From Cupriavidus cauae (GTDB lineage Bacteria > Pseudomonadota > Gammaproteobacteria > Burkholderiales > Burkholderiaceae), in the NCBI RefSeq assembly GCF_008632125.1, contig NZ_VWRN01000064.1, positions 1 to 64,000 of the forward strand: DNA of 64,000 nucleotides, read 5' to 3'. Each line of letters opens with the position of its first letter. The stretch's first letter is position 1. The notes under the pieces are model-generated. The model worked only from the letters and a program-made list of their open reading frames with translations. It searched no databases and was not told where the DNA came from. Positions 42,517 to 54,117 of the stretch are shown in pieces. A program made the translations under genes and the position numbers.

Positions 42517-44331
42517 GTGTTCACCAACCCCAGGTATCCGCCCATTGCCGACTATGCCGTCATTGGCAACACGCATAGCGTGGCGTTGGTGAGCACGTCG
42601 GGATCCATCGACTGGTGCTGTATGCCGCACTTTGACGCCGGCGCCGTATTTTGCAGATTGCTCGATGCTAACCGAGGAGGCTACTTTCAAATCCGGCCGA
42701 CGGGTCGTGCGATCAGTTCGCGCTATTACCGGGTCCCAGGGGGCGTACTGGAAACCATGTTTGAAGCCAGCGGCGGGATCCTTCGCCTGACCGACTTCAT
42801 GCATAGCGAGCGTCTCGCACGCAGTCGGCTGGACCATGACTCACCCGAGTGCCATCGGCTGTTGCGGCGCATTGAGGCGACCGTTGGCGAGGTGAGGGTG
42901 GAACTAGTGTTCAGTCCGAGCTTTGACTATGCGCGCAAGCCCCACCAATGGGAAGTCGGTTCGCATGGCGTGACCGCTGTATGCGAACACCAACGTCTCA
43001 GCCTGGTATGTTCGCCGCCGCTGCCGCTGGCGACCGAAGCGCACCGCGCCAAAGGCGTGGCCATCGTGCGGCCCGGCGCGCCGCTGTGGGCGATTGCGTC
43101 CTTCCAACAAGACGGGCCGGACCGGCCTGTGCACGACCCCCAGGCGGTCCTTGATGAGACCCTACGACATTGGGGCGAGTGGCAGCAGCAATGCACCTAT
43201 CGCGGTCCCTTCGAACGAGAAGTGCGCACCAGCGCCTGTGTTCTCAAGTTGCTGACGTTTGGCCCGACCGGAGCACTGGTGGCGGCGCCAACCACCTCGC
43301 TGCCGGAGTGGATCGGTAGCAGCCGCAATTGGGACTATCGGTTTTGTTGGCTGCGCGACTCGGCCATGGTGCTGCGCGCGTTGATGGCGCTGGGCCATCA
43401 CGAGGCCGCAATGGACTTCTTTCGTTGGATCGAGCGATTTTGCGATCTCAAACGACTGCAGATCATGTACCGGATCGATGGCAGCCCGAACCTGCCTGAG
43501 CAGGAGCTTCGCCATCTTGACGGGTACCGTGCGTCCCGTCCGGTGCGTATCGGCAATGCGGCGGCGGAACAGGTGCAACTGGATGTCTATGGGCATGTCC
43601 TCGACGCGGCCTGGGTGTGCCAACAGGGCATGCCAATGACACTGTCCGCCCCAATGCGGCGCGTGCTCGCCCGGCTAGCCGACGCCGCCGCGGCGCGCTG
43701 GCGTGAGCCGGACCAAGGATTCTGGGAAACGCGCGGGGTGCCCCAGCATTTCGTATCATCCAAGCTGATGTGCTGGGTCGCGTTGGACCGTGCCATTGCG
43801 CTGGCACAGGCTGGGCAACTCGACGGAAACGTTGCTGTCTGGAAGCTCGAACGGGACGCGCTGCGTCGCGTCATCGAGGGGCAGGGGTTTCACCACGGGA
43901 CTGGCGCGTTCACGCAAAGTTTCGGATCGCCAGCTTTGGATGCGAGCGCGCTACTGATCCCGCTGACCGGCTTTCTCCCCCCAACTGACGCGCGCGTGAA
44001 AGCAACCGTGGCCCGCATTCAGCGGGATCTCACCAAGGATTCGCTGGTCTATCGGTACCGCATCCACGATGGCGTGCCAGGAGAAGAGGCGACCCTCGCC
44101 ATCTGCAGCTTCTGGCTGGTACAAGTCCTGGCCCGACAAGGCCGGGCCAAGGAGGCGATCAAACTCTTTCGGCACATCTGCTCGTTTGCCAGCGATCTCG
44201 GCTTATTCGCGGAAGAGATCGACCCGGATAGCAAGGCGCTGCTGGGCAACTATCCGCAAGGCTATACCCATCTGGCACTGATCCAGGCTGCGCTGGACAT
44301 TCAGCAAGCGCAGCAACGCGGGGAGGCCTGA
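42517..44331 (+). CDS. GH15-family glucoamylase/trehalase-like glycosidase
   Basis: 604 residues from a GTG with AAGGAGA upstream. N-terminal beta-sandwich (YPPIADYAVIGNTHSVALVS, GSIDWCCMPHFD) then the (alpha/alpha)6 barrel of GH15 with LPEWIGSSRNWDYRFCWLRD, the EQVQLDVYGHVLDAAW motif and ANLGLFAEEID-like FASDLGLFAEEIDP carrying the catalytic acid/base region. GH15 relatives hydrolyse alpha-glucans, trehalose or glycosylated products. First gene of a three-gene operon; the next ATG follows its stop without a gap. Confidence 0.92.
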   Translation: MFTNPRYPPIADYAVIGNTHSVALVSTSGSIDWCCMPHFDAGAVFCRLLDANRGGYFQIRPTGRAISSRYYRVPGGVLETMFEASGGILRLTDFMHSERLARSRLDHDSPECHRLLRRIEATVGEVRVELVFSPSFDYARKPHQWEVGSHGVTAVCEHQRLSLVCSPPLPLATEAHRAKGVAIVRPGAPLWAIASFQQDGPDRPVHDPQAVLDETLRHWGEWQQQCTYRGPFEREVRTSACVLKLLTFGPTGALVAAPTTSLPEWIGSSRNWDYRFCWLRDSAMVLRALMALGHHEAAMDFFRWIERFCDLKRLQIMYRIDGSPNLPEQELRHLDGYRASRPVRIGNAAAEQVQLDVYGHVLDAAWVCQQGMPMTLSAPMRRVLARLADAAAARWREPDQGFWETRGVPQHFVSSKLMCWVALDRAIALAQAGQLDGNVAVWKLERDALRRVIEGQGFHHGTGAFTQSFGSPALDASALLIPLTGFLPPTDARVKATVARIQRDLTKDSLVYRYRIHDGVPGEEATLAICSFWLVQVLARQGRAKEAIKLFRHICSFASDLGLFAEEIDPDSKALLGNYPQGYTHLALIQAALDIQQAQQRGEA

Positions 44332-45327
44332 ATGCATCCGCCCAACGTTGTTGTCGTCACCGGTGGCACCGCAGGCGTGGGGCTCGCTGCCGTGCGGGCC
44401 TTTGCGCAGCGCGGGGACTGGATCGCAATCCTGGCAAGAGAGCCGGATCGCCTGGCCCGGGTCTGTAGCGAATTGCGCGACCTGGGGATCCTGGCGCTGG
44501 GCATCCCCGTCGATGTCGCCGATGCCCAGCAGGTGGAGGCAGCAGCGTCGCGCATTGAGCTCGAACTGGGACTGATCACGATTTGGGTGAACAATGTCTC
44601 GACGACCGTGTTTGCGCCGGTCGCCGAAACAACGGCGGCCGAGTATCGCCGCGTCACGGAAGTGGTCTATCTGGGCGCGGTGCATGGCACGTTGGCCGCG
44701 CTGAAACGCATGTCGGCGCGCAATCATGGCTGTATTGTGCAGACCGGCTCGGCGCTGGCCTATCGGTCCATCCCGCTACAGTCAGCATACTGTGGGGCGA
44801 AGGCGGCGATCCGTGGCTTTACCGATTCCCTGCGTTCGGAACTCGTTCACGATCATTCGTCGGTGAGACTGACGATGGTGCATTTATCGGCGTTCAATAC
44901 GCCGCAATTCGATTGGTGCCGCAGCAAGTTGCCACGCCGTGCCCAACCAGTGCCGCCAATATTCCAGCCGGAAATCGCCGGCGAGGCCATTGTCTGGGCA
45001 GCCACGCACGGCCCTCGCGAGGTATGGGTGGGCTGGCCAGCCGCCAAAACCATTCTGTCCAGTCGATTTTTCCCAGGCCTGGGTGATCGTGTGGCGGCCA
45101 GACAGGCCTATGAGGCACAGCAGACCCAGGAACCCGCCCACCCCGATCGGGCCGATAACCTGTTTGTACCGGTCGTGGGCTTGTTTGCAGCACATGGCCG
45201 CTTTGACAATCAAGCGAAGTCAACCAGTGCGCAGTGGTGGATCTGCGTGCATCGCTGGCAAGTGTCCGCAGCGATCGGTGTGGCCGCCGTGGCTGGCCTG
45301 CTCGGTCTCTTCATGATAGTCAGATAA
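44332..45327 (+). CDS. Short-chain dehydrogenase/reductase with C-terminal membrane anchor
   Basis: 331 residues. Rossmann motif VVVTGGTAGVGLAAVRAF at the N-terminus, catalytic Ser in IVQTGSALAYRSIP and YxxxK in SAYCGAKAAIRGF, as in classical SDRs. Beyond the ~270-residue domain is a tail ending in a hydrophobic helix (AAIGVAAVAGLLGLFMIVR) that should anchor it to the inner membrane. Substrate unknown. Start abuts the glycosidase stop, and the next gene follows after 21 bp. Confidence 0.92.
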   Translation: MHPPNVVVVTGGTAGVGLAAVRAFAQRGDWIAILAREPDRLARVCSELRDLGILALGIPVDVADAQQVEAAASRIELELGLITIWVNNVSTTVFAPVAETTAAEYRRVTEVVYLGAVHGTLAALKRMSARNHGCIVQTGSALAYRSIPLQSAYCGAKAAIRGFTDSLRSELVHDHSSVRLTMVHLSAFNTPQFDWCRSKLPRRAQPVPPIFQPEIAGEAIVWAATHGPREVWVGWPAAKTILSSRFFPGLGDRVAARQAYEAQQTQEPAHPDRADNLFVPVVGLFAAHGRFDNQAKSTSAQWWICVHRWQVSAAIGVAAVAGLLGLFMIVR

Positions 45328-45348
45328 CACCCCGGCAAGGAGTCGGCG

Positions 45349-48020
<2,672 letters not shown>

Positions 48021-48039
<19 letters not shown>

Positions 48040-48260
48040 CCATCATTAACCTCTCCCGCCTTGACATCCTGATTGCGTCGCTTCAGGCAAACGCCGCCTT
48101 GCAACGTCGCCGACTTGTGCGCAGTCGGCCAGCAGCAGCGAAGGACGGCCGGGCGCAAAACTTGCTGGAAGTACAACTCGCAGCGCTCACCGCCCTACGG
48201 GCGATACGCTTTAATCTAGTAGAGTCGGCACCAGCGCCACGCAATGTTGATGGCGCCGCA
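48021..48260 (+). pseudogene. 5' part of a small helical gene, truncated by a tnpA fragment
   Basis: The first ~70 residues (SRLDILIASLQANAALQRRR, LLEVQLAALTALRAIRFNLV) resemble the 89-aa protein coupled to the diguanylate cyclase at 9.1-9.3 kb. After about 48250 the frame runs into the other-frame sequence of the Tn21-type transposase fragment and becomes meaningless. So only the 5' end of the original gene survives. It overlaps the end of the fusion gene by 19 bp. Confidence 0.5.
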
Positions 48261-48269
48261 ATATTTGAT

Positions 48270-50040
48270 CAGGCCGCACGGCGGCAGTCTGGCTGCCATC
48301 GATACGATCCGGACGATGAACGTCAACGATGTGCGCAAAGTCCCGGCCGACGCGCCGACCTCCTTCATCAAGAAGCGCTGGGAGCCACTGGTACGCACCA
48401 AGAACGGCATCGATCGTCGCTACTATGAGCTGTGCGCGCTGTCCGAACTCAGAAACCGCCTGCGCTCCGGCGACATCTGGGTCCAGGGCTCGCGCCAGTT
48501 CAAGGATTTCGATGAGTACCTGCTGCCCGCCGAGAAATTCGTCGCACTCAGACAGAGCCGCTTGCTGCCCCTGCCCATCGCCACCGATTGCGAGCGCTAC
48601 TTGAGCGAGCGGCGCGGGCTGCTTGAACTGAAGCTGGCCACCGCCAACCGGTTGGCCGCCGCCAACAAGCTGCCGGACGCGATCATCACTCAGTCGGGCC
48701 TGAAGATCTCGCCGCTCGATGCGGCCGTCCCGATGGAAGCGCAGACCCTGATCGATCAGACCGCGCTCATGCTGCCGCGCGTCAAGATTACGGAACTGCT
48801 GATGGAAGTCGACGGCTGGACCGGCTTTACCCGGCATTTCACGCACCTGAAGACCAGTGAGCCTGCCGCCGACAAGACGCTGCTGCTCACGACCATTCTT
48901 GCCGACGCCATTAACCTCGGGCTAACGAAGATGGCGGAATCCTGCCCGGGCACCAGTTACGCCAAGCTCTCCTGGCTGCAGGCCTGGCATATTCGGGACG
49001 AGACCTATGCTCAGGGCCTGGCGGATCTGGTCAACGCGCAGTCCGCCCATGCGTTCGCTGCCCATTGGGGCGATGGCAGCACCTCATCGTCGGATGGCCA
49101 GCGATTCAAGGCGGGCGGCCGTGCCGAAAGCACCGGCCACGTCAACCCAAAGTATGGCTCGGAGCCCGGCCGGATGATCTACACGCACATCTCGGATCAG
49201 TACGCGCCGTATCACTCCAAGCTGGTGAACGTCGGCGTCCGTGACTCCACCTATGTGCTCGACGGCCTGCTGTACCACGAGTCGGACCTGCGGGTCCAGG
49301 AGCACTACACGGACACCAACGGCTTCACGGACCACGTCTTCGCCCTGATGCATCTGCTCGGGTTCCGGTTCTCCCCGCGCATTCGCGACCTCGCGGACTC
49401 AAGGCTGTACATCCCCGGCAATCCTGACGACTATCCGGCATTGGCCCCTATGATCGGCGGCGCGTACAAAGAGAGACTGATTCGCACGCACTGGGACGAG
49501 GTGCTGCGCCTCGCGACGTCGATCCGGCAGGGCACGGTCACCGCCTCGCTGATGCTGCGCAAGCTCGGCAGCTACCCGCGACAGAACGGACTGGCGGTCG
49601 CCCTCCGCGAGCTCGGCCGCATCGAGCGGACGATATTCACCTTGGACTGGCTGCAGGACCTGGAACTGCGTCGGCGCTCCCATGCGGGGCTCAACAAGGG
49701 GGAAGCGCGCAACGCCTTGGCACGGTCCGTGTTCTTCTACCGGCTTGGCGAGATCCGCGATCGCAACTTCGAACAGCAGCGCTACCGTGCCAGCGGACTG
49801 AACCTGGTCACCGCGGCCATCGTCCTGTGGAACACGGTCTACCTTGAACGTGCCGTGCAGGCGCTGGTGGAGCGCGGCATGCCCATCGATCCGTCCCTGT
49901 TTTCGTACCTGTCGCCGCTCGGCTGGGAACACATCAACCTGACCGGCGACTACGTGTGGCGTCAGAGCCAAAAGCTCCAAGATGGAAAATTCCGCCCGCT
50001 GCGATCGCTTCCGGAGGTGCGTTGGCCTAGCGCTGCCTGA
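48270..50040 (+). pseudogene. C-terminal ~590 residues of a Tn21/Tn501-type transposase
   Basis: Open frame from an ATG at 48244 (or 48316) to 50040. It begins in the middle of TnpA (AIDTIRTMNVNDVRKVPADA) and includes the DDE region (HWGDGSTSSSDGQRFKAGGR, YTHISDQYAPYHSK, HLLGFRFSPRIRDL) and the Tn21-group end GWEHINLTGDYVWR. The N-terminal ~390 residues, needed for end binding, are missing. This transposase belongs to a different subgroup from the intact one at 12.6 kb. It precedes a tnpC-like remnant and the mer operon. Confidence 0.92.
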
Positions 50041-50059
50041 ACCCGCAATTCACCGGCGT

Positions 50060-50275
50060 TACGACTTCACGACCGTTCTCGGGCAGGGCCAACACCGGCA
50101 TGGCACTTACACGGCGCCACATTGTCGTATCCAACCACTGGGCCGCCCCTCGTTGGCCAAGCCGAGGGCGTCGTAGAGGAATGTACGACTGGATCTTACA
50201 GCACAAGCGCGCCTTGCAAGCGCTGCGCCCGCTGGTGCCGCTTTGTCCCCCCGACGATGTCTGACTCGACTAGGT
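50060..50275 (+). pseudogene. Decayed tnpC-like gene end
   Basis: Nucleotides here align with the last two thirds of the tnpC-like gene at 15596-15940 and with its 3' flank: shared ATTGTCGTATCCAACCACTG, GACTGGATCTT and GCGCTGCGCCCGCTGG stretches. Frames are broken. It marks the old junction between a Tn4652-like transposition module and merR. Confidence 0.7.
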
Positions 50276-50386
50276 CGCTTGCCCCTCGATACGGGGCATA
50301 TGAGGCTGGCTGCGCCGAAGCCGTACAAAAGAAGCCGGAACGAACTGGGGCAGCGTAGCCCGCGTCCACTACGTCCTTTGGCGCAC

Positions 50387-50794
50387 TTATCCCGCTTGCA
50401 GCGCTGCGATCAGCGGGCAGGATACGTTACCCTGGCTGGCATGACAGGCGCCCACCAGTTCGGACAGCACGGCCTCCATGCGTCTCAGGTCGGCCAGCTT
50501 TGCGCGCACGTCATTGAGCTTGCGCTCGGCTAGGCTGCTCGCTTCCTCGCAATGGGTGCCGTCCTCCAGGCGAAGCAGTTCACCGATTTCTTCCAGACTG
50601 AATCCCAGCCGCTGCGCCGATTTCATGAAGCGCACCCGGACCACATCCGTTTCGCCATAGCGACGAATCCCGCCGGCGGGCTTATCTGGCTCTGGCAGCA
50701 GCCCCTTGCGCTGGTAGAACCGGATCGTTTCCACGTTGACACCAGCCGCCTTGGCGAAGGCGCCGATGGTCAGGCTCTCCAATCCGCTCCGCAT
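50387..50794 (-). CDS. merR: MerR mercury-responsive regulator
   Basis: 135 residues from ATG 50794. N-terminal HTH (LTIGAFAKAAGVNVETIRFY), dimerisation helix, and the three Hg(II)-binding Cys: one in EDGTHCEEAS and two in LVGACHASQGNVSCPLI. MerR represses merTPCA without mercury and activates it by twisting the operator when Hg(II) binds. It is divergent from merT, as in Tn501/Tn21. All key residues are present. Confidence 0.96.
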   Translation of the reverse strand: MRSGLESLTIGAFAKAAGVNVETIRFYQRKGLLPEPDKPAGGIRRYGETDVVRVRFMKSAQRLGFSLEEIGELLRLEDGTHCEEASSLAERKLNDVRAKLADLRRMEAVLSELVGACHASQGNVSCPLIAALQAG

Positions 50795-50799
50795 ATCGC

Positions 50800-50830
50800 T
50801 TGACTCCGTACATAAGTACGGAAGTAAGGT
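50800..50830 (+). promoter_or_regulatory. mer promoter-operator (PmerT with MerR dyad)
   Basis: -35 TTGACT at 50800-50805 and -10 TAAGGT at 50825-50830 with the diagnostic 19-bp spacer. The MerR dyad CCGTAC-ATAA-GTACGG occupies 50806-50821 inside the spacer. This matches the known Tn501 arrangement almost base for base. Confidence 0.95.
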
Positions 50831-50865
50831 TACGCTATCCCTACCTACTAAGAAAGGAAAAACGC

Positions 50866-51216
50866 ATGTCACGACTGCAAGCCGGGCGCCGTGCGCTCTT
50901 TGCCGGTGGCATCGCCGCAATCCTCGCCTCCACCTGCTGCTTGGGGCCGCTGCTCCTGATCGCGCTCGGTTTCAGCGGGGCCTGGATCGGGAATTTAACG
51001 GCGCTGGAGCCATATCGGCCGCTGTTTCTCGGCACCGCAGTGCTGGCTCTGTTCGTCGCCTGGCGGCGCGTTTTACGCCCGGCGCAAGTCTGCAAGCCGG
51101 GCGAGGCCTGCGCTATCCCGCGGGTACGCGCCACCTACAAGCTCATTTTCTGGGTCGTCGCCCTGCTGGTTCTGGTTGCGCTCGGCTTTCCCTACGTGAT
51201 GCCATGGTTCTACTGA
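50866..51216 (+). CDS. merT: MerT inner-membrane mercuric transporter
   Basis: 116 residues, standard length. Three membrane spans; the Cys pair in the first span (LASTCCLGPLLLIALGFSG) and the cytoplasmic pair (VCKPGEACAIPRVR) relay Hg(II) from MerP to MerA. Starts 36 bp downstream of the promoter -10 region with GGAAA ahead of the ATG. Followed by merP after 13 bp. Confidence 0.97.
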   Translation: MSRLQAGRRALFAGGIAAILASTCCLGPLLLIALGFSGAWIGNLTALEPYRPLFLGTAVLALFVAWRRVLRPAQVCKPGEACAIPRVRATYKLIFWVVALLVLVALGFPYVMPWFY

Positions 51217-51229
51217 TCAGGAGTTCGCC

Positions 51230-51502
51230 ATGAAGAAGCTGTTTGCCGCCCTCGCTCTCGCCGCCGTTGCTCCGGCGTGGGCCGCCATGCAAGCCGTCAC
51301 GCTGTCCGTGCCGGGCATGACTTGCGAAACCTGCCCGATCACGGTCAAAAAGGCGCTCTCCAAGGTCGACGGCGTGACCAAGACCGAAGTGAGCTTCGAG
51401 AAGCGCCAGGCCGTCGTCACCTTCGACGATGCCAAGACCAGCGTGCAGAAACTGACCAAGGCGACCGAGGACGCGGGCTATCCGTCCAGCGTCAAGCGGT
51501 AA
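51230..51502 (+). CDS. merP: MerP periplasmic mercury-binding protein
   Basis: 90 residues: signal peptide (KKLFAALALAAVAPAWA) and a heavy-metal-associated domain with GMTCETCPITVKKAL. The Cys pair binds Hg(II) in the periplasm and passes it to MerT. CAGGAG is upstream of the ATG. Confidence 0.97.
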   Translation: MKKLFAALALAAVAPAWAAMQAVTLSVPGMTCETCPITVKKALSKVDGVTKTEVSFEKRQAVVTFDDAKTSVQKLTKATEDAGYPSSVKR

Positions 51503-51530
51503 GCCCCGGATCGAACATGGGAGTGACCGC

Positions 51531-51950
51531 ATGGGACGGATCACGCGCGTGACCAACAAGGCAGGGGCGCTCGGCGGTATCGTCTCGGCGATGGGTTGCG
51601 CGAGTTGCTTTCCCGCCATCGCCGGCTTGGGCGCGGCTATTGGCCTAGGCTTCCTGAGCCAGTACGAAGGGCTGTTCATTAGCGTTCTGCTGCGGGTGTT
51701 CGCTGGTATCGCGCTACTCGCCAATGCGACTGCCTGGTTTAGCCATCGGCAGTGGCAACGGACCGCACTCGGCGTGATCGGCCCACTCCTGGTACTGACG
51801 GCGGTGTATTTGACGGTTGGCCGGCGCAGCGAGGCGCTGCTCTATGTCGGCCTGAGTTTCATGGTCGGCGTATCGATCTGGGACTTCATCTCGCCGGCAA
51901 AGCGCTGCGGGGCACCGAACGCCTGTGAACCCCCGGTCAAGCGCGGCTGA
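51531..51950 (+). CDS. merC: MerC mercury transport protein
   Basis: 139 residues with four membrane spans. The first span holds the Hg-binding Cys pair (SAMGCASCFPAIAGLG) and the C-terminal loop carries RCGAPNAC. Length and order match Tn21 merC, lying between merP and merA. Provides an additional uptake route for Hg(II). Confidence 0.95.
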   Translation: MGRITRVTNKAGALGGIVSAMGCASCFPAIAGLGAAIGLGFLSQYEGLFISVLLRVFAGIALLANATAWFSHRQWQRTALGVIGPLLVLTAVYLTVGRRSEALLYVGLSFMVGVSIWDFISPAKRCGAPNACEPPVKRG

Positions 51951-51990
51951 CCGCATTGGCCGCTGCCGAAGTGAACATTGGAACTGTGGT

Positions 51991-53676
51991 ATGACCCACT
52001 TGAAGATTACTGGAATGACCTGCGACTCGTGCGCCGTCCACGTCAAGGATGCCTTGGAGAAGGTGCCGGGCGTGCGGTCTGCGGTCGTGTCCTACCCGAA
52101 GGGGACGGCGCAAATCGCCGCCGAACCCGGCACGTCGCCAGATGCGCTGACTGGCGCCGTGGCCGGACTCGGCTACCGGGCCATGCTCGCCGAGGCCCCG
52201 CCGGCGGAAAAGCGCGGCAGCCTGCTCGACAAGGCGTTCGGCTGGCTGGGCCGCGGTGAGAAATCCGCAGGCGAAGGCTGCGGGCTTCGCATCGCCGTCA
52301 TCGGCAGCGGCGGCGCCGCGATGGCGGCGGCCCTCAAGGCCGTCGAGCAAGGCGCCGAGGTGACCCTGATCGAGCGCGGCACCATCGGCGGCACCTGCGT
52401 CAACGTTGGCTGTGTGCCGTCCAAGATCATGATCCGCGCGGCCCACATTGCCCATCTACGCCGCGCAAGCCCGTTCGACGGGGGCATCCAGGCCACGCCA
52501 CCGGCGATCCTGCGCGAGCGCCTGCTCGCCCAGCAGCAGGGGCGTGTCGATGAGCTGCGCCACGCCAAGTACGAGGGCATCCTCGCGAGCACGCCGGCCA
52601 TCACGGTGCTGCGCGGCGAGGCCTGCTTCCAGAACGGACACACCTTGAGCGTGCGCCTGGCCGAAGGCGGCGAGCGCGAGGTGGCGTTTGACCGCTGCCT
52701 GATCGCTACTGGTGCCAGTCCGGCTGTGCCGCCGATCCCCGGTCTGAAGGACACCCCGTACTGGACCTCGAACGAGGCGCTGGCCAGCAACATCCTTCCT
52801 AAGCGGCTGGCCGTGATCGGCTCGTCGGTGGTGGCCGTGGAGCTGGCGCAGGCCTTCGCCCGGCTCGGCAGTCAGGTCACGATCCTGGCCCGCAGCACGC
52901 TGTTCTTCCGCGAGGATCCGGCCATCGGCGAGGCCGTCACGGCCGCCTTCCGTGTCGAGGACATCACGGTGCTGGAACACACGCAGGCCAGCCAAGTGGC
53001 CTACGCGAACGGCGAATTCGTGCTCACTACCGGGCACGGCGAAATCCGCGCCGACCAGTTGCTGATCGCCACCGGCCGCGCGCCGAACACGCGTGAGCTG
53101 GCACTGGAGGCGGCGGGGGTGACGGTCAACGCGCAGGGCGCCATCGTCATCGACAACGGCATGCGAACCACCGCGCAACACATCTACGCCGCCGGCGACT
53201 GCACCGACCAGCCGCAGTTCGTTTACGTGGCCGCGGCGGCCGGCACCCGCGCGGCGATTAATATGACCGGAGGCGATGCCGCGCTTGATCTGAGCGCCGT
53301 GCCGGCGGTCGTGTTCACCGACCCGCAGGTCGCCACCGTGGGCTACAGCGAGGCGGAAGCGCACCACGACGGCATCGAGACCGATAGCCGCCTGCTCACG
53401 CTCGACAATGTGCCGCGCGCGTTGGCCAACTTCGACACGCGCGGCTTCATCAAGCTGGTTGCCGAGGCAGGATCGGACCGCCTGATCGGCGTGCAGGCGG
53501 TGGCGCCTGAAGCGGGTGAGCTGATCCAGACGGCGGCGCTGGCGATCCGGGCGCGGATGACCGTGCAAGAGCTGGCCGACCACTTGTTCCCATACCTGAC
53601 GATGGTCGAGGGGCTGAAGCTCGCGGCGCAGACCTTTGCCAAGGACGTCACGCAACTGTCTTGCTGTGCGGGTTGA
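51991..53676 (+). CDS. merA: MerA mercuric reductase
   Basis: 561 residues, same length as the Tn501 enzyme. N-terminal metal-binding domain with GMTCDSCAVHV; FAD-binding GSGGAAMAAAL; redox-active disulfide GGTCVNVGCVPSKIM; NADPH-binding region; C-terminal vicinal Cys pair LSCCAG that delivers Hg(II) to the active site. Reduces Hg(II) to Hg(0) with NADPH in the cytoplasm. No merD or merE follows. Confidence 0.98.
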   Translation: MTHLKITGMTCDSCAVHVKDALEKVPGVRSAVVSYPKGTAQIAAEPGTSPDALTGAVAGLGYRAMLAEAPPAEKRGSLLDKAFGWLGRGEKSAGEGCGLRIAVIGSGGAAMAAALKAVEQGAEVTLIERGTIGGTCVNVGCVPSKIMIRAAHIAHLRRASPFDGGIQATPPAILRERLLAQQQGRVDELRHAKYEGILASTPAITVLRGEACFQNGHTLSVRLAEGGEREVAFDRCLIATGASPAVPPIPGLKDTPYWTSNEALASNILPKRLAVIGSSVVAVELAQAFARLGSQVTILARSTLFFREDPAIGEAVTAAFRVEDITVLEHTQASQVAYANGEFVLTTGHGEIRADQLLIATGRAPNTRELALEAAGVTVNAQGAIVIDNGMRTTAQHIYAAGDCTDQPQFVYVAAAAGTRAAINMTGGDAALDLSAVPAVVFTDPQVATVGYSEAEAHHDGIETDSRLLTLDNVPRALANFDTRGFIKLVAEAGSDRLIGVQAVAPEAGELIQTAALAIRARMTVQELADHLFPYLTMVEGLKLAAQTFAKDVTQLSCCAG

Positions 53677-53695
53677 GAAAAAGCCAACCGTCTGG

Positions 53696-53890
53696 AACTC
53701 GGCGATGGCCAAGCTGGCCAACTGGAATACCGCCCTCGAACTGTTCCGCGGGGACTACCGGGTGCCGCTGGTGCCCTCGAAGTCTGCGGCCTACCTGGCG
53801 GTGTCAATCGAGCTGACCGCCCCAGCTCTGCTGTTGCTGGGACTAGCGACCCGCGCCGTGGGGATGGTCCTGCTCGGCATGACGGCGGTG
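53696..53890 (+). pseudogene. Internal fragment of a DoxX-family membrane protein
   Basis: The frame gives KLANWNTALELFRGDYRVPL, AYLAVSIELTAPALLLLGLA and VGMVLLGMTAVI, which corresponds to the middle of DoxX proteins. The first membrane helix that should precede it and the last helix after MTAVI are both missing; the frame then runs through unrelated sequence to 53986. DoxX genes are occasional passengers downstream of mer operons. Probably nonfunctional. Confidence 0.65.
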
Positions 53891-54117
53891 ATCGGCGTCC
53901 CCTTGATTTCGGTGCAATTTACCGGGGTAGCCACCCTTAGCATTCACGCGGGTTTCCGGGCGGCGTCCGGGAAAATACCCCAGTAAATCAATAAGTTGCT
54001 GTCTACTGTCGCCAGTTGGGCGCGATTGCCTCATAGCGCACTTATTGTGTCGAAACGTTGCGTCCCGGTCTCATTGCCGATAACCTCAGCGGTCCGTCTT
54101 ACGCTTGGGAGAGCGCG

